Positions 40,880-49,919 of a stretch of 64,000 bases of DNA are shown here, one piece after another. The stretch covers positions 62,001-126,000 of the forward strand of contig JAPDDQ010000003.1 of assembly GCA_027587225.1 (NCBI GenBank). Reading direction: 5' to 3'. Each line of letters begins with the position of its first letter. The stretch's first letter is position 1. The notes beneath the pieces are model-generated. The model saw only the letters and a list, made by a program, of their open reading frames with translations. It did no database searches and had not been told where the DNA came from. Position numbers and translations under genes: made by a program. The stretch is from Solirubrobacter taibaiensis. GTDB lineage: Bacteria; Actinomycetota; Thermoleophilia; Solirubrobacterales; Solirubrobacteraceae.

Positions 40880-42478
40880 TCAGACGAGCTTGCCGGCGAG
40901 CATGATCGCGGCGCCCTTCTCGCCGATCATGATCGACGGGGCCTGGGTGTTGCCGCTGATGAGGGTCGGCATGATCGAGGCGTCGATCACGCGCAGGCCT
41001 TCGACGCCGCGGACACGGAGCTGGGTGTCGACGACGGCCATTTCGTCGTCGCCCATCTTGCAGGACCCGACGGGGTGGTAATCCGTTTTCGCCCACTTGC
41101 GGATGTAGTCGCGGATGCCAGCGTCGGACGTGACGTCGGCGCCGGGCATGTGCTCGCGCTTGATCAGCGGCCGGAAGCTCGGGGCGTTGAGGATCTCGCG
41201 TCCGCGCTTGAACCCTTCGATCGACAGATCCCAGTCGTAGTCCTCGCCGAGGAAGTTGGGGTCGATCGCCGGAGCGTCATGCGGGTTGGAGGAGCGCAGC
41301 GTGACCGAGCCGATGCTCTTGGGCCGCAGGTTGCACGTGTTGATGGTGATCCCGTGGCCCGGGAAGCGCTGGCGCCCATGGTCGACCACGTAGGCCGGCA
41401 GGCAATGGATCTGGATATCGGGCGAGCGGACATCGTCGCTGCTGCGGAGGAACGCGCCGGCCTCGGCGACGCAGGCGGTGACCGGACCGCTCTTGAACAG
41501 CAGATACTGGAGGCCGTGTCGTGCGGCGCGGTCCCAGCGGTCTTCGCCGTTGTAGCTCACAGGCGCGGTCTCGGCCGTGAGGTAGACGTCCATGTGGTCC
41601 TGGAAGTTCTTGCCGACGCCCGGGAGGTCATGAGCGACCGTGACGCCGAGCGCACGCAGCTCGTCCGCCGGGCCGATGCCCGAGAGCAGCAGCAGCTTCG
41701 GGGAATTGACCGCGCCGCCGGACAGGACGACCTCCCCGTCCGCGTAGACCTTGTGCTCGCGCTTGTCCTTGTCCACATACGCGATCCCCGTCGCGCGGCC
41801 GTTCGAGAGCAGAACGCGAGTCGCCGTCGCGTGGGTGATGACCTTCAGATTCGGACGCTTCCGTGCGGGCTTCAGGTACCCCGTCGCGGCGCTCTCGCGG
41901 CGCACGTTGCGCTGCGTGACGTCATAGAACCCGATTCCGTCTTGACTCGCGCCGTTGAAGTCGGAGGAGTAGGGGAGACCCACCTCTTGTCCAGCGCGCA
42001 CGAAGGCCTTGCTCAGCGGGTTGTGCTGCGTCTGGTCCGCCACGTTCATCGGGCCGCCCGTCGCGTGGTACTCGTCGACGAGTCGCTCGTGGTTCTCGAG
42101 CTTCTTGAAGTAGGGCAGGACCCCGTCATAGCCCCAGCCATCGTTGCCGAGCGACGCCCACTCGTCGTAGTCGAGGCGGTTCCCGCGGATATAGATCATG
42201 GCGTTGATCGAGGTGCTGCCGCCGAGCGTGCGTCCTTGCGGGTAGTGCATCTCGCGATCGTTGAGCTGCTTCTGAGGAACGGTCGAAAAACCCCAGTTGA
42301 CACCCGGGCTCGTCAGCTTGGTGAACCCGGCCGGCATGTGGATCAGCGGGTTTCGGTCCGGCCCGCCGGCCTCAAGCAGCAGCACGCGATTGGACGGGTC
42401 GGCGCTGAGGCGGTTGGCAACCGCACAACCGGCTGCTCCGGCACCAGCGACGATGTGCGTGTAGCGAGTCTGGGGCAT
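40880..42478 (-). CDS. GMC-family FAD oxidoreductase (choline dehydrogenase-like)
   Basis: 532 aa. FAD-binding VAGAGAAGCAVANRLS with distal LLLEAGG; GMC signature 1 YPQGRTLGGSTSINAMIYIRG; signature 2 GGAVNSPKLLLLSGIGP; C-terminal active-site region YHPVGSCKMG (catalytic His) and SGNTQAPSIMIGEKGA (Asn/His position). No signal peptide, so cytoplasmic oxidation of an alcohol or sugar alcohol. Its promoter shares the multi-palindrome operator with the divergent LacI gene 42567, placing it in the same regulon. Confidence 0.93.
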   Translation of the reverse strand: MPQTRYTHIVAGAGAAGCAVANRLSADPSNRVLLLEAGGPDRNPLIHMPAGFTKLTSPGVNWGFSTVPQKQLNDREMHYPQGRTLGGSTSINAMIYIRGNRLDYDEWASLGNDGWGYDGVLPYFKKLENHERLVDEYHATGGPMNVADQTQHNPLSKAFVRAGQEVGLPYSSDFNGASQDGIGFYDVTQRNVRRESAATGYLKPARKRPNLKVITHATATRVLLSNGRATGIAYVDKDKREHKVYADGEVVLSGGAVNSPKLLLLSGIGPADELRALGVTVAHDLPGVGKNFQDHMDVYLTAETAPVSYNGEDRWDRAARHGLQYLLFKSGPVTACVAEAGAFLRSSDDVRSPDIQIHCLPAYVVDHGRQRFPGHGITINTCNLRPKSIGSVTLRSSNPHDAPAIDPNFLGEDYDWDLSIEGFKRGREILNAPSFRPLIKREHMPGADVTSDAGIRDYIRKWAKTDYHPVGSCKMGDDEMAVVDTQLRVRGVEGLRVIDASIMPTLISGNTQAPSIMIGEKGAAIMLAGKLV

Positions 42479-42498
42479 GGTCTCCTCGGTTCTGAGAG

Positions 42499-42557
42499 CG
42501 TTCTATTAGAACGTTCTATAGAACGGCGAAGGTAGCTGCCGCCTGAGCCTCTGTCAA
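42499..42557 (-). promoter_or_regulatory. Divergent promoter with overlapping LacI operators
   Basis: On the minus strand, TTGACA (42557-42552), a 17-bp spacer and TACCTT (42534-42529) drive the GMC gene. Just downstream lie CGTTCTATTAGAACG (42499-42513) and CGTTCTATAGAACG (42512-42525), sharing one arm and enclosing a TAGAACGTTCTA site. A further half-site, CGTTCTAA, sits at 42573 inside the first codons of the LacI gene. Confidence 0.8.
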
Positions 42558-42566
42558 GATCGACCC

Positions 42567-43583
42567 TTGGCACGTTCTAATCGGCGAGTGACAATCAAGG
42601 ACGTGGCTGCGGCCAGCGGCGTCTCCCCGGCCACGGTGTCCTTGGTGCTCCGTGAGGAGCCGGTCGTCGCCGCCGCCACTCGCCAGCGGGTGCTCGACGT
42701 GATCGACCAGATCGGGTACGTCTACGACCGGCGCGCGGCCAACATGCGCTCGAATCGCTCCATGACGATCGGGTTGATCGTCACCGACATTCGCAACCCG
42801 TTCTTCGCCGAGCTCTCGATGGCGGTCGAGGTCGTGCTCCAGGAGCGCGGGTACGCGCTGATTCAGGGCTACAGCCGGGACGACCGCGCCCGCGAGGACC
42901 GCATGCTTGGGGTGATGGTCGAGCAGCGTGTGGATGGCGTCTTCCTGCTGCCGTCCAAGGACACGGCTGCGGAACACCTACAGGCGCGCCTCGGCTCCGC
43001 GCGCATCCCGCACGTGTTGTTCGCCCGCCGGGTAGCCGGCTACGAAGCGAGCTACGTCGGAATCAACAACGTGCGTGCCGGACGGCTGCTGGCGGAGCAT
43101 CTCGCCACCGAGGGGCATCGAACCGTGGCGTTCCTCGGTGGCCCGCGCTCGGACGCTCGCAGCGACCGTCTCCGCGGCCTCCGGGCCGGTCTCAAGAAGC
43201 ACGGGCTCACGGTCGACGAGAACATCGTGACGAGCGCGCTGCGCGAGGGCGGGATCTCGGCGCTTGAGCAGTTGCTGGCTAAGGGCCCACTGCCCGACGC
43301 GATCGCTGCCTACAGCGACAATGTCGCGCTTGCCGTGATGAGCGGTCTTCGGGCAGCTGGCTTGGAGCCGGGACGTGACGTATCGCTCGCGGGCTTCGAC
43401 GACGTACCTGAAGCGGCACTCCAGCATCCCGCGTTGACATCCGTCGCGACCTATCCAGAGCGGGTCGGCACTGAGGCTTCTCGCCTGTTGCTCGAGCAGA
43501 TCGAGCAGCCGGATTTGGAGCCGCGCACGGTGATGTTGGAACCGGCCCTCTCAGTGCGCGCCTCCACGACGACGCGCGCCTAA
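42567..43583 (+). CDS. LacI-family transcriptional regulator (paralogue 2)
   Basis: 338 aa from a TTG; a GTG at 42588 would begin directly at VTIKDV and is the alternative. HTH VTIKDVAAASGVSPATVSLVLREEPVVAAATRQRVLDVIDQIGYVYDRRAANMRSNRSM, effector domain with NPFFAELSMAVEVVLQERGYALIQGYSRDDR, VDGVFLLPSKDT, GHRTVAFLGGPRSDARSDRLRG and SLAGFDDVPEAALQHPALTSVATYPERVG. It diverges from the GMC gene over shared operators and precedes the operon starting at 43759, which has its own operator promoter; it is the likely local repressor of both. Confidence 0.92.
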   Translation: MARSNRRVTIKDVAAASGVSPATVSLVLREEPVVAAATRQRVLDVIDQIGYVYDRRAANMRSNRSMTIGLIVTDIRNPFFAELSMAVEVVLQERGYALIQGYSRDDRAREDRMLGVMVEQRVDGVFLLPSKDTAAEHLQARLGSARIPHVLFARRVAGYEASYVGINNVRAGRLLAEHLATEGHRTVAFLGGPRSDARSDRLRGLRAGLKKHGLTVDENIVTSALREGGISALEQLLAKGPLPDAIAAYSDNVALAVMSGLRAAGLEPGRDVSLAGFDDVPEAALQHPALTSVATYPERVGTEASRLLLEQIEQPDLEPRTVMLEPALSVRASTTTRA

Positions 43584-43667
43584 CCGCACGTCGCGACCGA
43601 CGTCGAGGCGGCGCCGGATCGGTGCACGTCTCGACCATGGCCGGCCGCTGGGCCGGATAACGGGGGC

Positions 43668-43735
43668 TTGACAGATCGGTTGGGGGGAATTACGCTTGCG
43701 TCGTTCTATTAGAACGATCTAACAGATCGTTCTTA
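43668..43735 (+). promoter_or_regulatory. Main catabolic operon promoter with two LacI-type sites
   Basis: TTGACA (43668-43673), a 17-bp spacer and TACGCT (43691-43696). Palindrome CGTTCTATTAGAACG (43702-43716) lies at about +1, extended by ATC, then a second AGATCGTTCTTA site about 20 bp on. GGAGGAG precedes the TTG start of 43759. Confidence 0.8.
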
Positions 43736-43758
43736 GGACCACTCGGAGGAGAACCCAG

Positions 43759-44790
43759 TTGTCATCGTCTTCATTGCGTTTCGCGCTGATCGGCGCGAGC
43801 GATATCGCCGCGACTCGAGTCGCCCCCGCATTGCGTCGGAGTGGTCACGAGGTCGTAGCCGTCCTGAGCTCGTCAGTTGAGCGCGGTCGCGCTTACGCCG
43901 ACGCGAACGAGATTCCGGACGCGGCTTCCGACCTGGAGCCGCTGCTGGCCCGCGACGACATCGATGCCGTCTACGTCAGCACTACTAACGAGCTCCATTG
44001 CGCCCAGGTGCTTGCGGCGGCCGCGGCCGGCAAGCACGTCCTGTGTGAGAAGCCGCTGGCGATGACGCTCGCCGATGCGTGGTCGATGGTCGACGCATGT
44101 GAGCGCGCGGGCGTGGTCCTTGCGACGAACCATCACCTCCCGGCAGCCGGCACACACGCCGCGATCGCTGGCCTGGTGCAGGACGGTGCCATCGGCGAGC
44201 CCGTCGCGGTCCGGGTCTTTCACGCCGTCAGCCTCCCGGAGCGCCTGCAGGGCTGGCGGCTGACCTCCCCGGAGCGCGGCGCCGGGGTGGCGCTCGACAT
44301 CACGTGCCATGACGCCGCGGCCGTCAACGCGATCCTTGGACGTCCCGCGCTTGAGGCGGCGGCGATTGCCGTCAGCCAGGGACCCTGGAGTGCGGTGGCG
44401 GAGGACGCGCTCATGTCCGCCATCCGCTACGAGGGCGACGTCCTCGTCCAGACCCACGACGCCTTCACGGTGCCGTACGCCGGGTCTGGGCTCGAGGTCC
44501 ACGGCACCGAGGGGTCGATCATCGCGCGCGACGTCATGACGCAGGACCCCGTCGGCCGGATCGTGCTGCGCACCAAGGCGCGCGAATCGTCGGTCGACCC
44601 CAGCCATCGCGAAGACCTCTACGACCACACGATCGACGCGTTCGCCGGCGCCATCGCCGGCGAGGGCTTGCCGATCGTCGACGGCGTGGCCGGAGTGCGC
44701 GCGCTCGCCGTCGCCATCGCCGTCAAGGAAGCCGCCGAGAGTGGCCGTACCGCCCAGATCGCCTGGCAGCGCGCCGCTGCTGCTGCCTGA
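43759..44790 (+). CDS. Gfo/Idh/MocA-family NAD(P)-dependent oxidoreductase
   Basis: 343 aa from a TTG with a good GGAGGAG site. N-terminal Rossmann fold (FALIGASDIAATRVAPALRRSGHEVVAVLSSS), the family motif VLCEKPLAMTLADAW with the catalytic Lys of EKP, and NHHLPA. The C-terminal substrate domain has GVALDITCHDAAAVNAILG, with the conserved D-x-x-x-H. Such enzymes oxidise or reduce sugars, uronates or inositols at one carbon. As first gene of the operator-controlled operon it may handle the uronate or the deoxy-keto sugar step that otherwise lacks a gene here. Confidence 0.92.
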   Translation: MSSSSLRFALIGASDIAATRVAPALRRSGHEVVAVLSSSVERGRAYADANEIPDAASDLEPLLARDDIDAVYVSTTNELHCAQVLAAAAAGKHVLCEKPLAMTLADAWSMVDACERAGVVLATNHHLPAAGTHAAIAGLVQDGAIGEPVAVRVFHAVSLPERLQGWRLTSPERGAGVALDITCHDAAAVNAILGRPALEAAAIAVSQGPWSAVAEDALMSAIRYEGDVLVQTHDAFTVPYAGSGLEVHGTEGSIIARDVMTQDPVGRIVLRTKARESSVDPSHREDLYDHTIDAFAGAIAGEGLPIVDGVAGVRALAVAIAVKEAAESGRTAQIAWQRAAAAA

Positions 44791-44801
44791 AAGGACATGT
44801 C

Positions 44802-46403
44802 GTGAAGAAGGTCGCTGTCATCTCACCGGCTGAAGCAGGGGCGCTAATCCCGGACGGCGCGACGGTCACGGTCAGCTCGTCATCCGGGCTGGGCTGCCCG
44901 GACGCCGTACTGCGTGGTGTCGGCGAGCGCTTTTCCGCCACCGGTTCGCCGTCCAACGTGACGACGATCCACCCGATCGCCGCCGGCGACATGTCCGGCA
45001 TCAAAGGGATCGACCACCTGGTCAAGCCTGGCCTCTTGACTCGCGTGATCGCGGGGTCCTATCCCAGCGGCCCGTCGAAGTCGGAACCGCCGCTGATCTG
45101 GCAGGCGATCGAGAACGACGACGTCGAGGCGTACAACCTCCCGTCAGGCGTCTTGTTCCAGATGCATCGCGCGGCAGCCGCCGGCCAGCCGGGCGTCTTC
45201 ACGCACGTCGGCCTGGATACGTTCGTCGACCCGCGCCACACCGGCGGACGCATGAACGCGCGAACCAAGGACGAGCTGGTCCGCGTGCGTGAGATCGACG
45301 GCACCGAATGGCTGCACTACCCGGCGCTGGTCCCGGACGTCGCGATCATCCGCGCGACTACCGCGGACGAGTGGGGCAACCTCACGTACGAGGACGAGGC
45401 GTCCGCGCTCGGCGCGCTCGACCAGGCCTACGCGGCGCACAACCACGGCGGGACCGTCATCGCCCAGGTTCGGCGGCTCGCTGCTGGCGGCAGCCTTCAC
45501 CCACAGCACGTTCGCGTGCCCGGCATTCTGGTCGACGCCGTTGTCGTCGTGCCCGACCAGCTGCAGACGACCGGCACGCCGCACGATCCGACACTCAGCG
45601 GCGAGCTGCGCACACCACTCGGCACGCTGGCGCCCGAGCCCTTCTCGCTCGAGAAGGTCATTGCCCGTCGCGCGGCCCACGAGATCCAGCCAGGGGACAT
45701 CGTCAACCTCGGCTTCGGGATCTCCGCGCTCGTCCCGCGCATCTTGGTCGAGGAAGGTGTCGAGGACGAAGTGTCCTGGGTGCTCGAGCAGGGCGCCGTC
45801 GGCGGTGTCCCGCTCACCGGCTTCGCGTTCGGTTGCGCGATCAACGCGCAGGCGCTGATGCCGAGCATCGATCAGTTCACGCTCCTGCAGGGCGCGGGCT
45901 TTGACCGCACGATGCTGTCGTTCCTCGAGATCGACGAGGAAGGAAGCGTCAATGTCCACGCGCTTCCCCACCGCCGGCACGTCACCGCCGGCGTGGGCGG
46001 GTTCGCCGACATCACGTCCCGCGCACGCTCGCTCGTGTTCTCGGGCAATTTCACGGCGGGCCGCCGCGACATCGGCATCGAGGCCGGGCGGCTGGTGATT
46101 CGCACGGACGGGAAGCTGCCGAAGCTGGTCAAGCGAGTCGCGGAGGTCACGTTCTCGGGCCGGCGCGCGCTGGCTCAGGGCCAGCGTGTGATCTACGTGA
46201 CCGAGCGCTGCGTGCTCGAGCTGCGCGCCGAGGGTCTCACCGTCACCGAGCTGGCGCCGGGCGCCGACCTCCAGCGCGACGTGCTCGACCGCGCGGAGTT
46301 CACGCTGCGGGTGGCGGATGACCTGAAGGAGATGGACGCGCGGGTGTTCGACCCCGAGCGCATGGACCTGAAACTTGGCGTGCCGCTGGCGAGCGCCGCG
46401 TGA
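44802..46403 (+). CDS. Family I CoA-transferase (propionate CoA-transferase/YdiF type)
   Basis: 533 aa with fused alpha and beta halves. N-half VAVISPAEAGALIPDGATVTVSSSSGLGCPDAVL, GRMNARTKDELVRVREIDG, and ATTADEWGNLTYEDEA. C-half GDIVNLGFGISALVPRIL, the catalytic Glu329 in EQGAVGGVPL, and late FSGNFTAG and YVTERCVLEL. It transfers CoA between short or aromatic carboxylates. No acyl-CoA ligase is encoded nearby, so it is the candidate activation step for the acid released by the esterases (inference). Starts 11 bp after the previous gene; its stop overlaps the next start (GTGA). Confidence 0.92.
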   Translation: MKKVAVISPAEAGALIPDGATVTVSSSSGLGCPDAVLRGVGERFSATGSPSNVTTIHPIAAGDMSGIKGIDHLVKPGLLTRVIAGSYPSGPSKSEPPLIWQAIENDDVEAYNLPSGVLFQMHRAAAAGQPGVFTHVGLDTFVDPRHTGGRMNARTKDELVRVREIDGTEWLHYPALVPDVAIIRATTADEWGNLTYEDEASALGALDQAYAAHNHGGTVIAQVRRLAAGGSLHPQHVRVPGILVDAVVVVPDQLQTTGTPHDPTLSGELRTPLGTLAPEPFSLEKVIARRAAHEIQPGDIVNLGFGISALVPRILVEEGVEDEVSWVLEQGAVGGVPLTGFAFGCAINAQALMPSIDQFTLLQGAGFDRTMLSFLEIDEEGSVNVHALPHRRHVTAGVGGFADITSRARSLVFSGNFTAGRRDIGIEAGRLVIRTDGKLPKLVKRVAEVTFSGRRALAQGQRVIYVTERCVLELRAEGLTVTELAPGADLQRDVLDRAEFTLRVADDLKEMDARVFDPERMDLKLGVPLASAA

Positions 46404-47176
46404 TGGGCCGCGTTCGGCTTCATTCCGAGGGCCCGGTCGCGACCATCGTCCTAGATCGTCCTGACAAGCAGAACGTCTTCACGCCGGAGATGCTCCACGA
46501 GCTCGACGAGCATCTCCGGACCGTTCGCGGCTCGGCCGACACGCGCGTGCTCGTCATCCGCGGTGCGGGCGAGCGCGCCTTCTGCGCCGGAGCCGACATC
46601 GAGCGGTTCGCGGGTCTGCGGCCGCTTGAGATGTGGCGTGATTGGACCACGCTGGGCCACGACGTTTTCGAGCGAGTGGCGCGCCTGCGGCAGCCGGTCA
46701 TCGCCGTCGTGCACGGCAACGCCTTCGGTGGCGGACTCGAGCTTGCCCTGGCCGCGGATTTCCGCGTCATCGCCGAAGACGCGAAGGTCGGACTCCCAGA
46801 GGCCGGCCTCGGCACTGTCCCCGGGTGGGGCGGGACCGAGCGGCTCGTCGACGTGATCGGCCGAGCCCGCACGAAGGAACTCGTGCTGGCCCGCAAGATC
46901 ATCAACGGCGTCGTCGCGGAACGCTGGGGCCTCGCGACCGCGTGCGCACCCGCCGACGGACTCGACGACGCGGTGACCGAACTCACCGAGTCCCTTCTGG
47001 CCGGTGCGCCGATCGCCGTCGAGGTCAGCAAACAACTCATTGATGCTGCCGCTGACGGCGCGCCCAGCCGCGTGCTTGAGCCCCTAGCGAGCGCAGTGAC
47101 AGCCGCTACCGCCGATCTCGCAGAGGGCGTCGCCGCCTTCCGCGAGCGTCGCGCTCCGGCCTTCCAAGGCCACTGA
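46400..47176 (+). CDS. Enoyl-CoA hydratase/isomerase-family (crotonase) protein
   Basis: 258 aa. Crotonase core: ATIVLDRPDKQNVFTPEML, oxyanion hole RAFCAGADIERF and VHGNAFGGGLELALAADFRVIAEDAKVGLPEAGLGTVPGWGGTERLV, where Glu in LPEAGLG is in the catalytic Glu position. The family includes hydroxycinnamoyl-CoA hydratase/lyases (Ech) that give an aromatic aldehyde plus acetyl-CoA. The adjacent CoA-transferase and aldehyde dehydrogenase genes make that reaction plausible, but the sequence alone does not separate it from an ordinary hydratase. Confidence 0.92.
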   Translation: MMGRVRLHSEGPVATIVLDRPDKQNVFTPEMLHELDEHLRTVRGSADTRVLVIRGAGERAFCAGADIERFAGLRPLEMWRDWTTLGHDVFERVARLRQPVIAVVHGNAFGGGLELALAADFRVIAEDAKVGLPEAGLGTVPGWGGTERLVDVIGRARTKELVLARKIINGVVAERWGLATACAPADGLDDAVTELTESLLAGAPIAVEVSKQLIDAAADGAPSRVLEPLASAVTAATADLAEGVAAFRERRAPAFQGH

Positions 47177-47193
47177 ATCCGAGGAGATGAAGC

Positions 47194-48666
47194 ATGACGA
47201 CCATTGATGCCGCTGCCGACCGCCTGATGCTGGTCGATGGTGAAGATGTCGAGGCCTTGGCCGGCGAGCGTTTCTCGCGCGAGAGCCCGGCCCACGACAC
47301 TGTCGTAGCGACGTACCCCAAGGGCCAGCCCGCCGACGTCGACCGCGCCGTCGCCGCTGCCCGGCGCGCCTTCGACAGCGGTCCCTGGCCGCGCCTCGCC
47401 GGCGTCGAGCGCGCCCGCGTCCTGAACCGCACCGCCGAGCTGATCCGTCGCGACGCCGACGAGCTCGCCCGGACTGAGGCCCTCGAGAGCGGCAAGCCGA
47501 TTACGCAGGCGCGCGGCGAGGTCGACGGGACTGCCGATCTGTGGGAGTACGCCGCCACGTTGGCGCGGCATTCCTACGGCGACGCGCACTCTGCGCTCGG
47601 CCAGCAGGTCCTCGGGCTGGTCCTCAACGAGCCGGTCGGCGTCGTGGCGATGATCACGCCCTGGAACTTCCCGCTGCTGATCGTCAGCCAGAAGCTCCCG
47701 TTCGCTCTGGCTGTCGGCTGCACCGCTGCCATCAAGCCCAGCAACCTGACGTCGGGCACGACCGTGCACCTCGCCGGGCTACTGCGCGAAGCCGGCCTTC
47801 CCGATGGCGTGGTCAACGTGGTCACCGGGAGCGGAGGCGTCGGCAGCGCGCTCGTCTCGCATCCCGACGTCGACATGGTGTCCTTCACCGGCTCGACGGA
47901 GGTCGGCCGGATCATCGCCCGCGAGGCAGGTGCCTTGCTCAAGCGCACCGAGCTCGAGCTGGGCGGCAAGAACCCACAGATCATCTGCGCTGACGCCGAC
48001 CTCGACGTTGCCATCGACGGCGCCGTCTACGGCGCACTGTTCAACCAGGGCGAGTGCTGCAATGCCGGCAGTCGCCTGCTCGTCGAGGCGAGCGTGGTCG
48101 ACGAGGTCGTGGCTGAGATCGCCGCGCGCTCTCAGCGGATCTCGATCGGCGACCCACTCGACCCGGACACCCGGATCGGCGCGATCGCCAGTGCCGAGCA
48201 GCTCGAGACGATCGAGCGGATGGTCGCTTCGGGGCAGGCGGACGGAGCGAAGCTGGTGGTCGGCGGCGAGCGACTGACGACCGATACCGGACGCTTCTAC
48301 GCCGCGACCGTGTTCGCCGGCGTCGCGCCCAAGATGGCGATCGCGCACGAAGAGATCTTCGGGCCGGTTGTCTCGGTGCTGCCGTTCGAGTCGCTTGACG
48401 ATGCCATCGCGATCGCCAACGGCACCCCGTTCGGCCTGTCCGCCGGCATCTGGACCAAGGACGTCGACAAGGCGATCCGTGCGTCGCGCGCCCTGCGGGC
48501 CGGAACGATCTGGGTCAATTCCTGGCTCGAGGGCTACCCGGAGCTGCCGTTCGGCGGCGTCGGCGCCAGTGGCGTCGGACGCGAGCTCGGCCGTCAGGCC
48601 ATCCACGCGTTCACCGAGACCAAGACGGTGCAGCTGCATTCCGGCTGGAGCTCGCCGTGGGCCTGA
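47194..48666 (+). CDS. NAD(P)-dependent aldehyde dehydrogenase
   Basis: 490 aa, full family length. MITPWNFPLLIVSQKLPFALAVGC, TGSTEVGR cofactor loop, Glu255 in ELELGGKNPQ, catalytic Cys289 in NQGECCNAGSRLLVE (the usual G-Q-x-C is G-E-C-C here), and EIFGPVVSVLPF. It could oxidise an aromatic aldehyde from the crotonase step or a sugar aldehyde. Its last codons overlap the GH88 start by 10 bp, so the aldehyde and glycoside branches are translationally coupled. Confidence 0.94.
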   Translation: MTTIDAAADRLMLVDGEDVEALAGERFSRESPAHDTVVATYPKGQPADVDRAVAAARRAFDSGPWPRLAGVERARVLNRTAELIRRDADELARTEALESGKPITQARGEVDGTADLWEYAATLARHSYGDAHSALGQQVLGLVLNEPVGVVAMITPWNFPLLIVSQKLPFALAVGCTAAIKPSNLTSGTTVHLAGLLREAGLPDGVVNVVTGSGGVGSALVSHPDVDMVSFTGSTEVGRIIAREAGALLKRTELELGGKNPQIICADADLDVAIDGAVYGALFNQGECCNAGSRLLVEASVVDEVVAEIAARSQRISIGDPLDPDTRIGAIASAEQLETIERMVASGQADGAKLVVGGERLTTDTGRFYAATVFAGVAPKMAIAHEEIFGPVVSVLPFESLDDAIAIANGTPFGLSAGIWTKDVDKAIRASRALRAGTIWVNSWLEGYPELPFGGVGASGVGRELGRQAIHAFTETKTVQLHSGWSSPWA

Positions 48667-49829
48667 TCGAACTGACGCTGCCACCCGGGATCCGGGTGCC
48701 TGATGGTTTGGCCGAAGGCTTTGATCGTGCTTGGGCCACGGCGGAGACGAAGGTCCGCGCGCTGGTCGAGAACCACCCGGAACGGTTCCCGCTGTACACC
48801 GTGGACGGTCACTGGTCGGTGGACTCGGAGTCTTGGACCAACTGGTGCGAGGGCTTCTTGGGCGGCCAGTTGTGGCTGCTTGCCGAGCGCACGGGCGACC
48901 CGTGGTTCCGCGAGCGTGCCGAGCACTACAGCGAGCTGATCGAGCATCGCAAGGACGACCGAGATGTGCACGACCTCGGGTTCCTCTTCATGCACACATG
49001 GCGGCGCTGGCATGAGGCGACCGGCGACCAAGGCAAGGACGACGTCGTCGTTCACGCCGGCCGGACGATGGCCATGCGCTTCAACCAGGAAGGGCGTTAC
49101 CTGCGCAGCTTCCTGGCCGCGGACTCCCTGTTCATCGACATCATGATGAACGTCGGGATCATCTTTCACGCCGCGGCGCAGACCGGAGATCCCGAGTTGC
49201 GCCGCGTCGCCGACGAGCACTGCCTGACGACGCGCCGTTATCTCGTGCGCGGCGACGGCAGTGCCTCACACGAGGGGATCTTCGACCTCGAGACCGGCGC
49301 GTTCTTGCGCCAGACGACACAGCAGGGCTTCCGCGACGACGGGTCGTGGGCCCGCGGTCAGGCGTGGGCGCTGCATGGCTTCGGCATGGCCTACCGGTAC
49401 ACCGGAGATCGTCGCTACCTCGCGACGGCGCAGGCGTGCGCAGACTTCTACATCGACCGCACGGGTGAGCGGCTGATCTCCCCAAACGATTGGGAAGAGC
49501 CCTCGCCCGAGCGTTCGTACGAGAGCTCCGCTGCGGCGGTTGCCGCTGGCGGGATGTGGCAGCTCGCGGGCCTGGTCGACGACCCGGTTCGCGCGCGCCA
49601 CTACGGCGAGTACGCCCTGCGCGTTCTCGGCCGGCTGTGCGAGCCGGAGTTTTTGGCCTCCGAGGACGCTGAGTGGGAGGGCGTTCTCAAGCACGGCACC
49701 TACCACGAGGACAAGGGGCTCGGTGTCGACGAGTCCGTGATGTGGGGCGACTACTTCCTCCTCGACGCGATCGAGGTCGTGTCGCGGTCGGCAGGTCAGT
49801 TCGGTGGTCCAGCCACCGATGGCGCCTGA
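48657..49829 (+). CDS. GH88 unsaturated glucuronyl hydrolase
   Basis: 390 aa from a GTG. The alpha6/alpha6-barrel GH88 pattern is complete: WTNWCEGFLGGQLWLLAERTGD, DVHDLGFLF with Asp106 at the family's substrate-binding Asp, ADSLFIDIMMN with Asp161 as probable catalytic Asp, DDGSWARGQAWALHGF, HGTYHEDKGLGVDESVMWGDYFLLDA. GH88 enzymes hydrate the 4,5-double bond left by polysaccharide lyases, releasing 4-deoxy-5-keto uronate. No signal peptide, so it acts on imported unsaturated oligosaccharides. This is the strongest evidence that a uronic-acid polymer is the regulon's substrate. Confidence 0.92.
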   Translation: MGLIELTLPPGIRVPDGLAEGFDRAWATAETKVRALVENHPERFPLYTVDGHWSVDSESWTNWCEGFLGGQLWLLAERTGDPWFRERAEHYSELIEHRKDDRDVHDLGFLFMHTWRRWHEATGDQGKDDVVVHAGRTMAMRFNQEGRYLRSFLAADSLFIDIMMNVGIIFHAAAQTGDPELRRVADEHCLTTRRYLVRGDGSASHEGIFDLETGAFLRQTTQQGFRDDGSWARGQAWALHGFGMAYRYTGDRRYLATAQACADFYIDRTGERLISPNDWEEPSPERSYESSAAAVAAGGMWQLAGLVDDPVRARHYGEYALRVLGRLCEPEFLASEDAEWEGVLKHGTYHEDKGLGVDESVMWGDYFLLDAIEVVSRSAGQFGGPATDGA

Positions 49830-49919
49830 GCCGCGAGGCGAGAAGAGGTCACCCGATGGGCTGCGATCGAGCTGAAGCGCGTCGCAGAGCAGTGTTCAAC
49901 GAGTCGAGGAGGAAGAACG

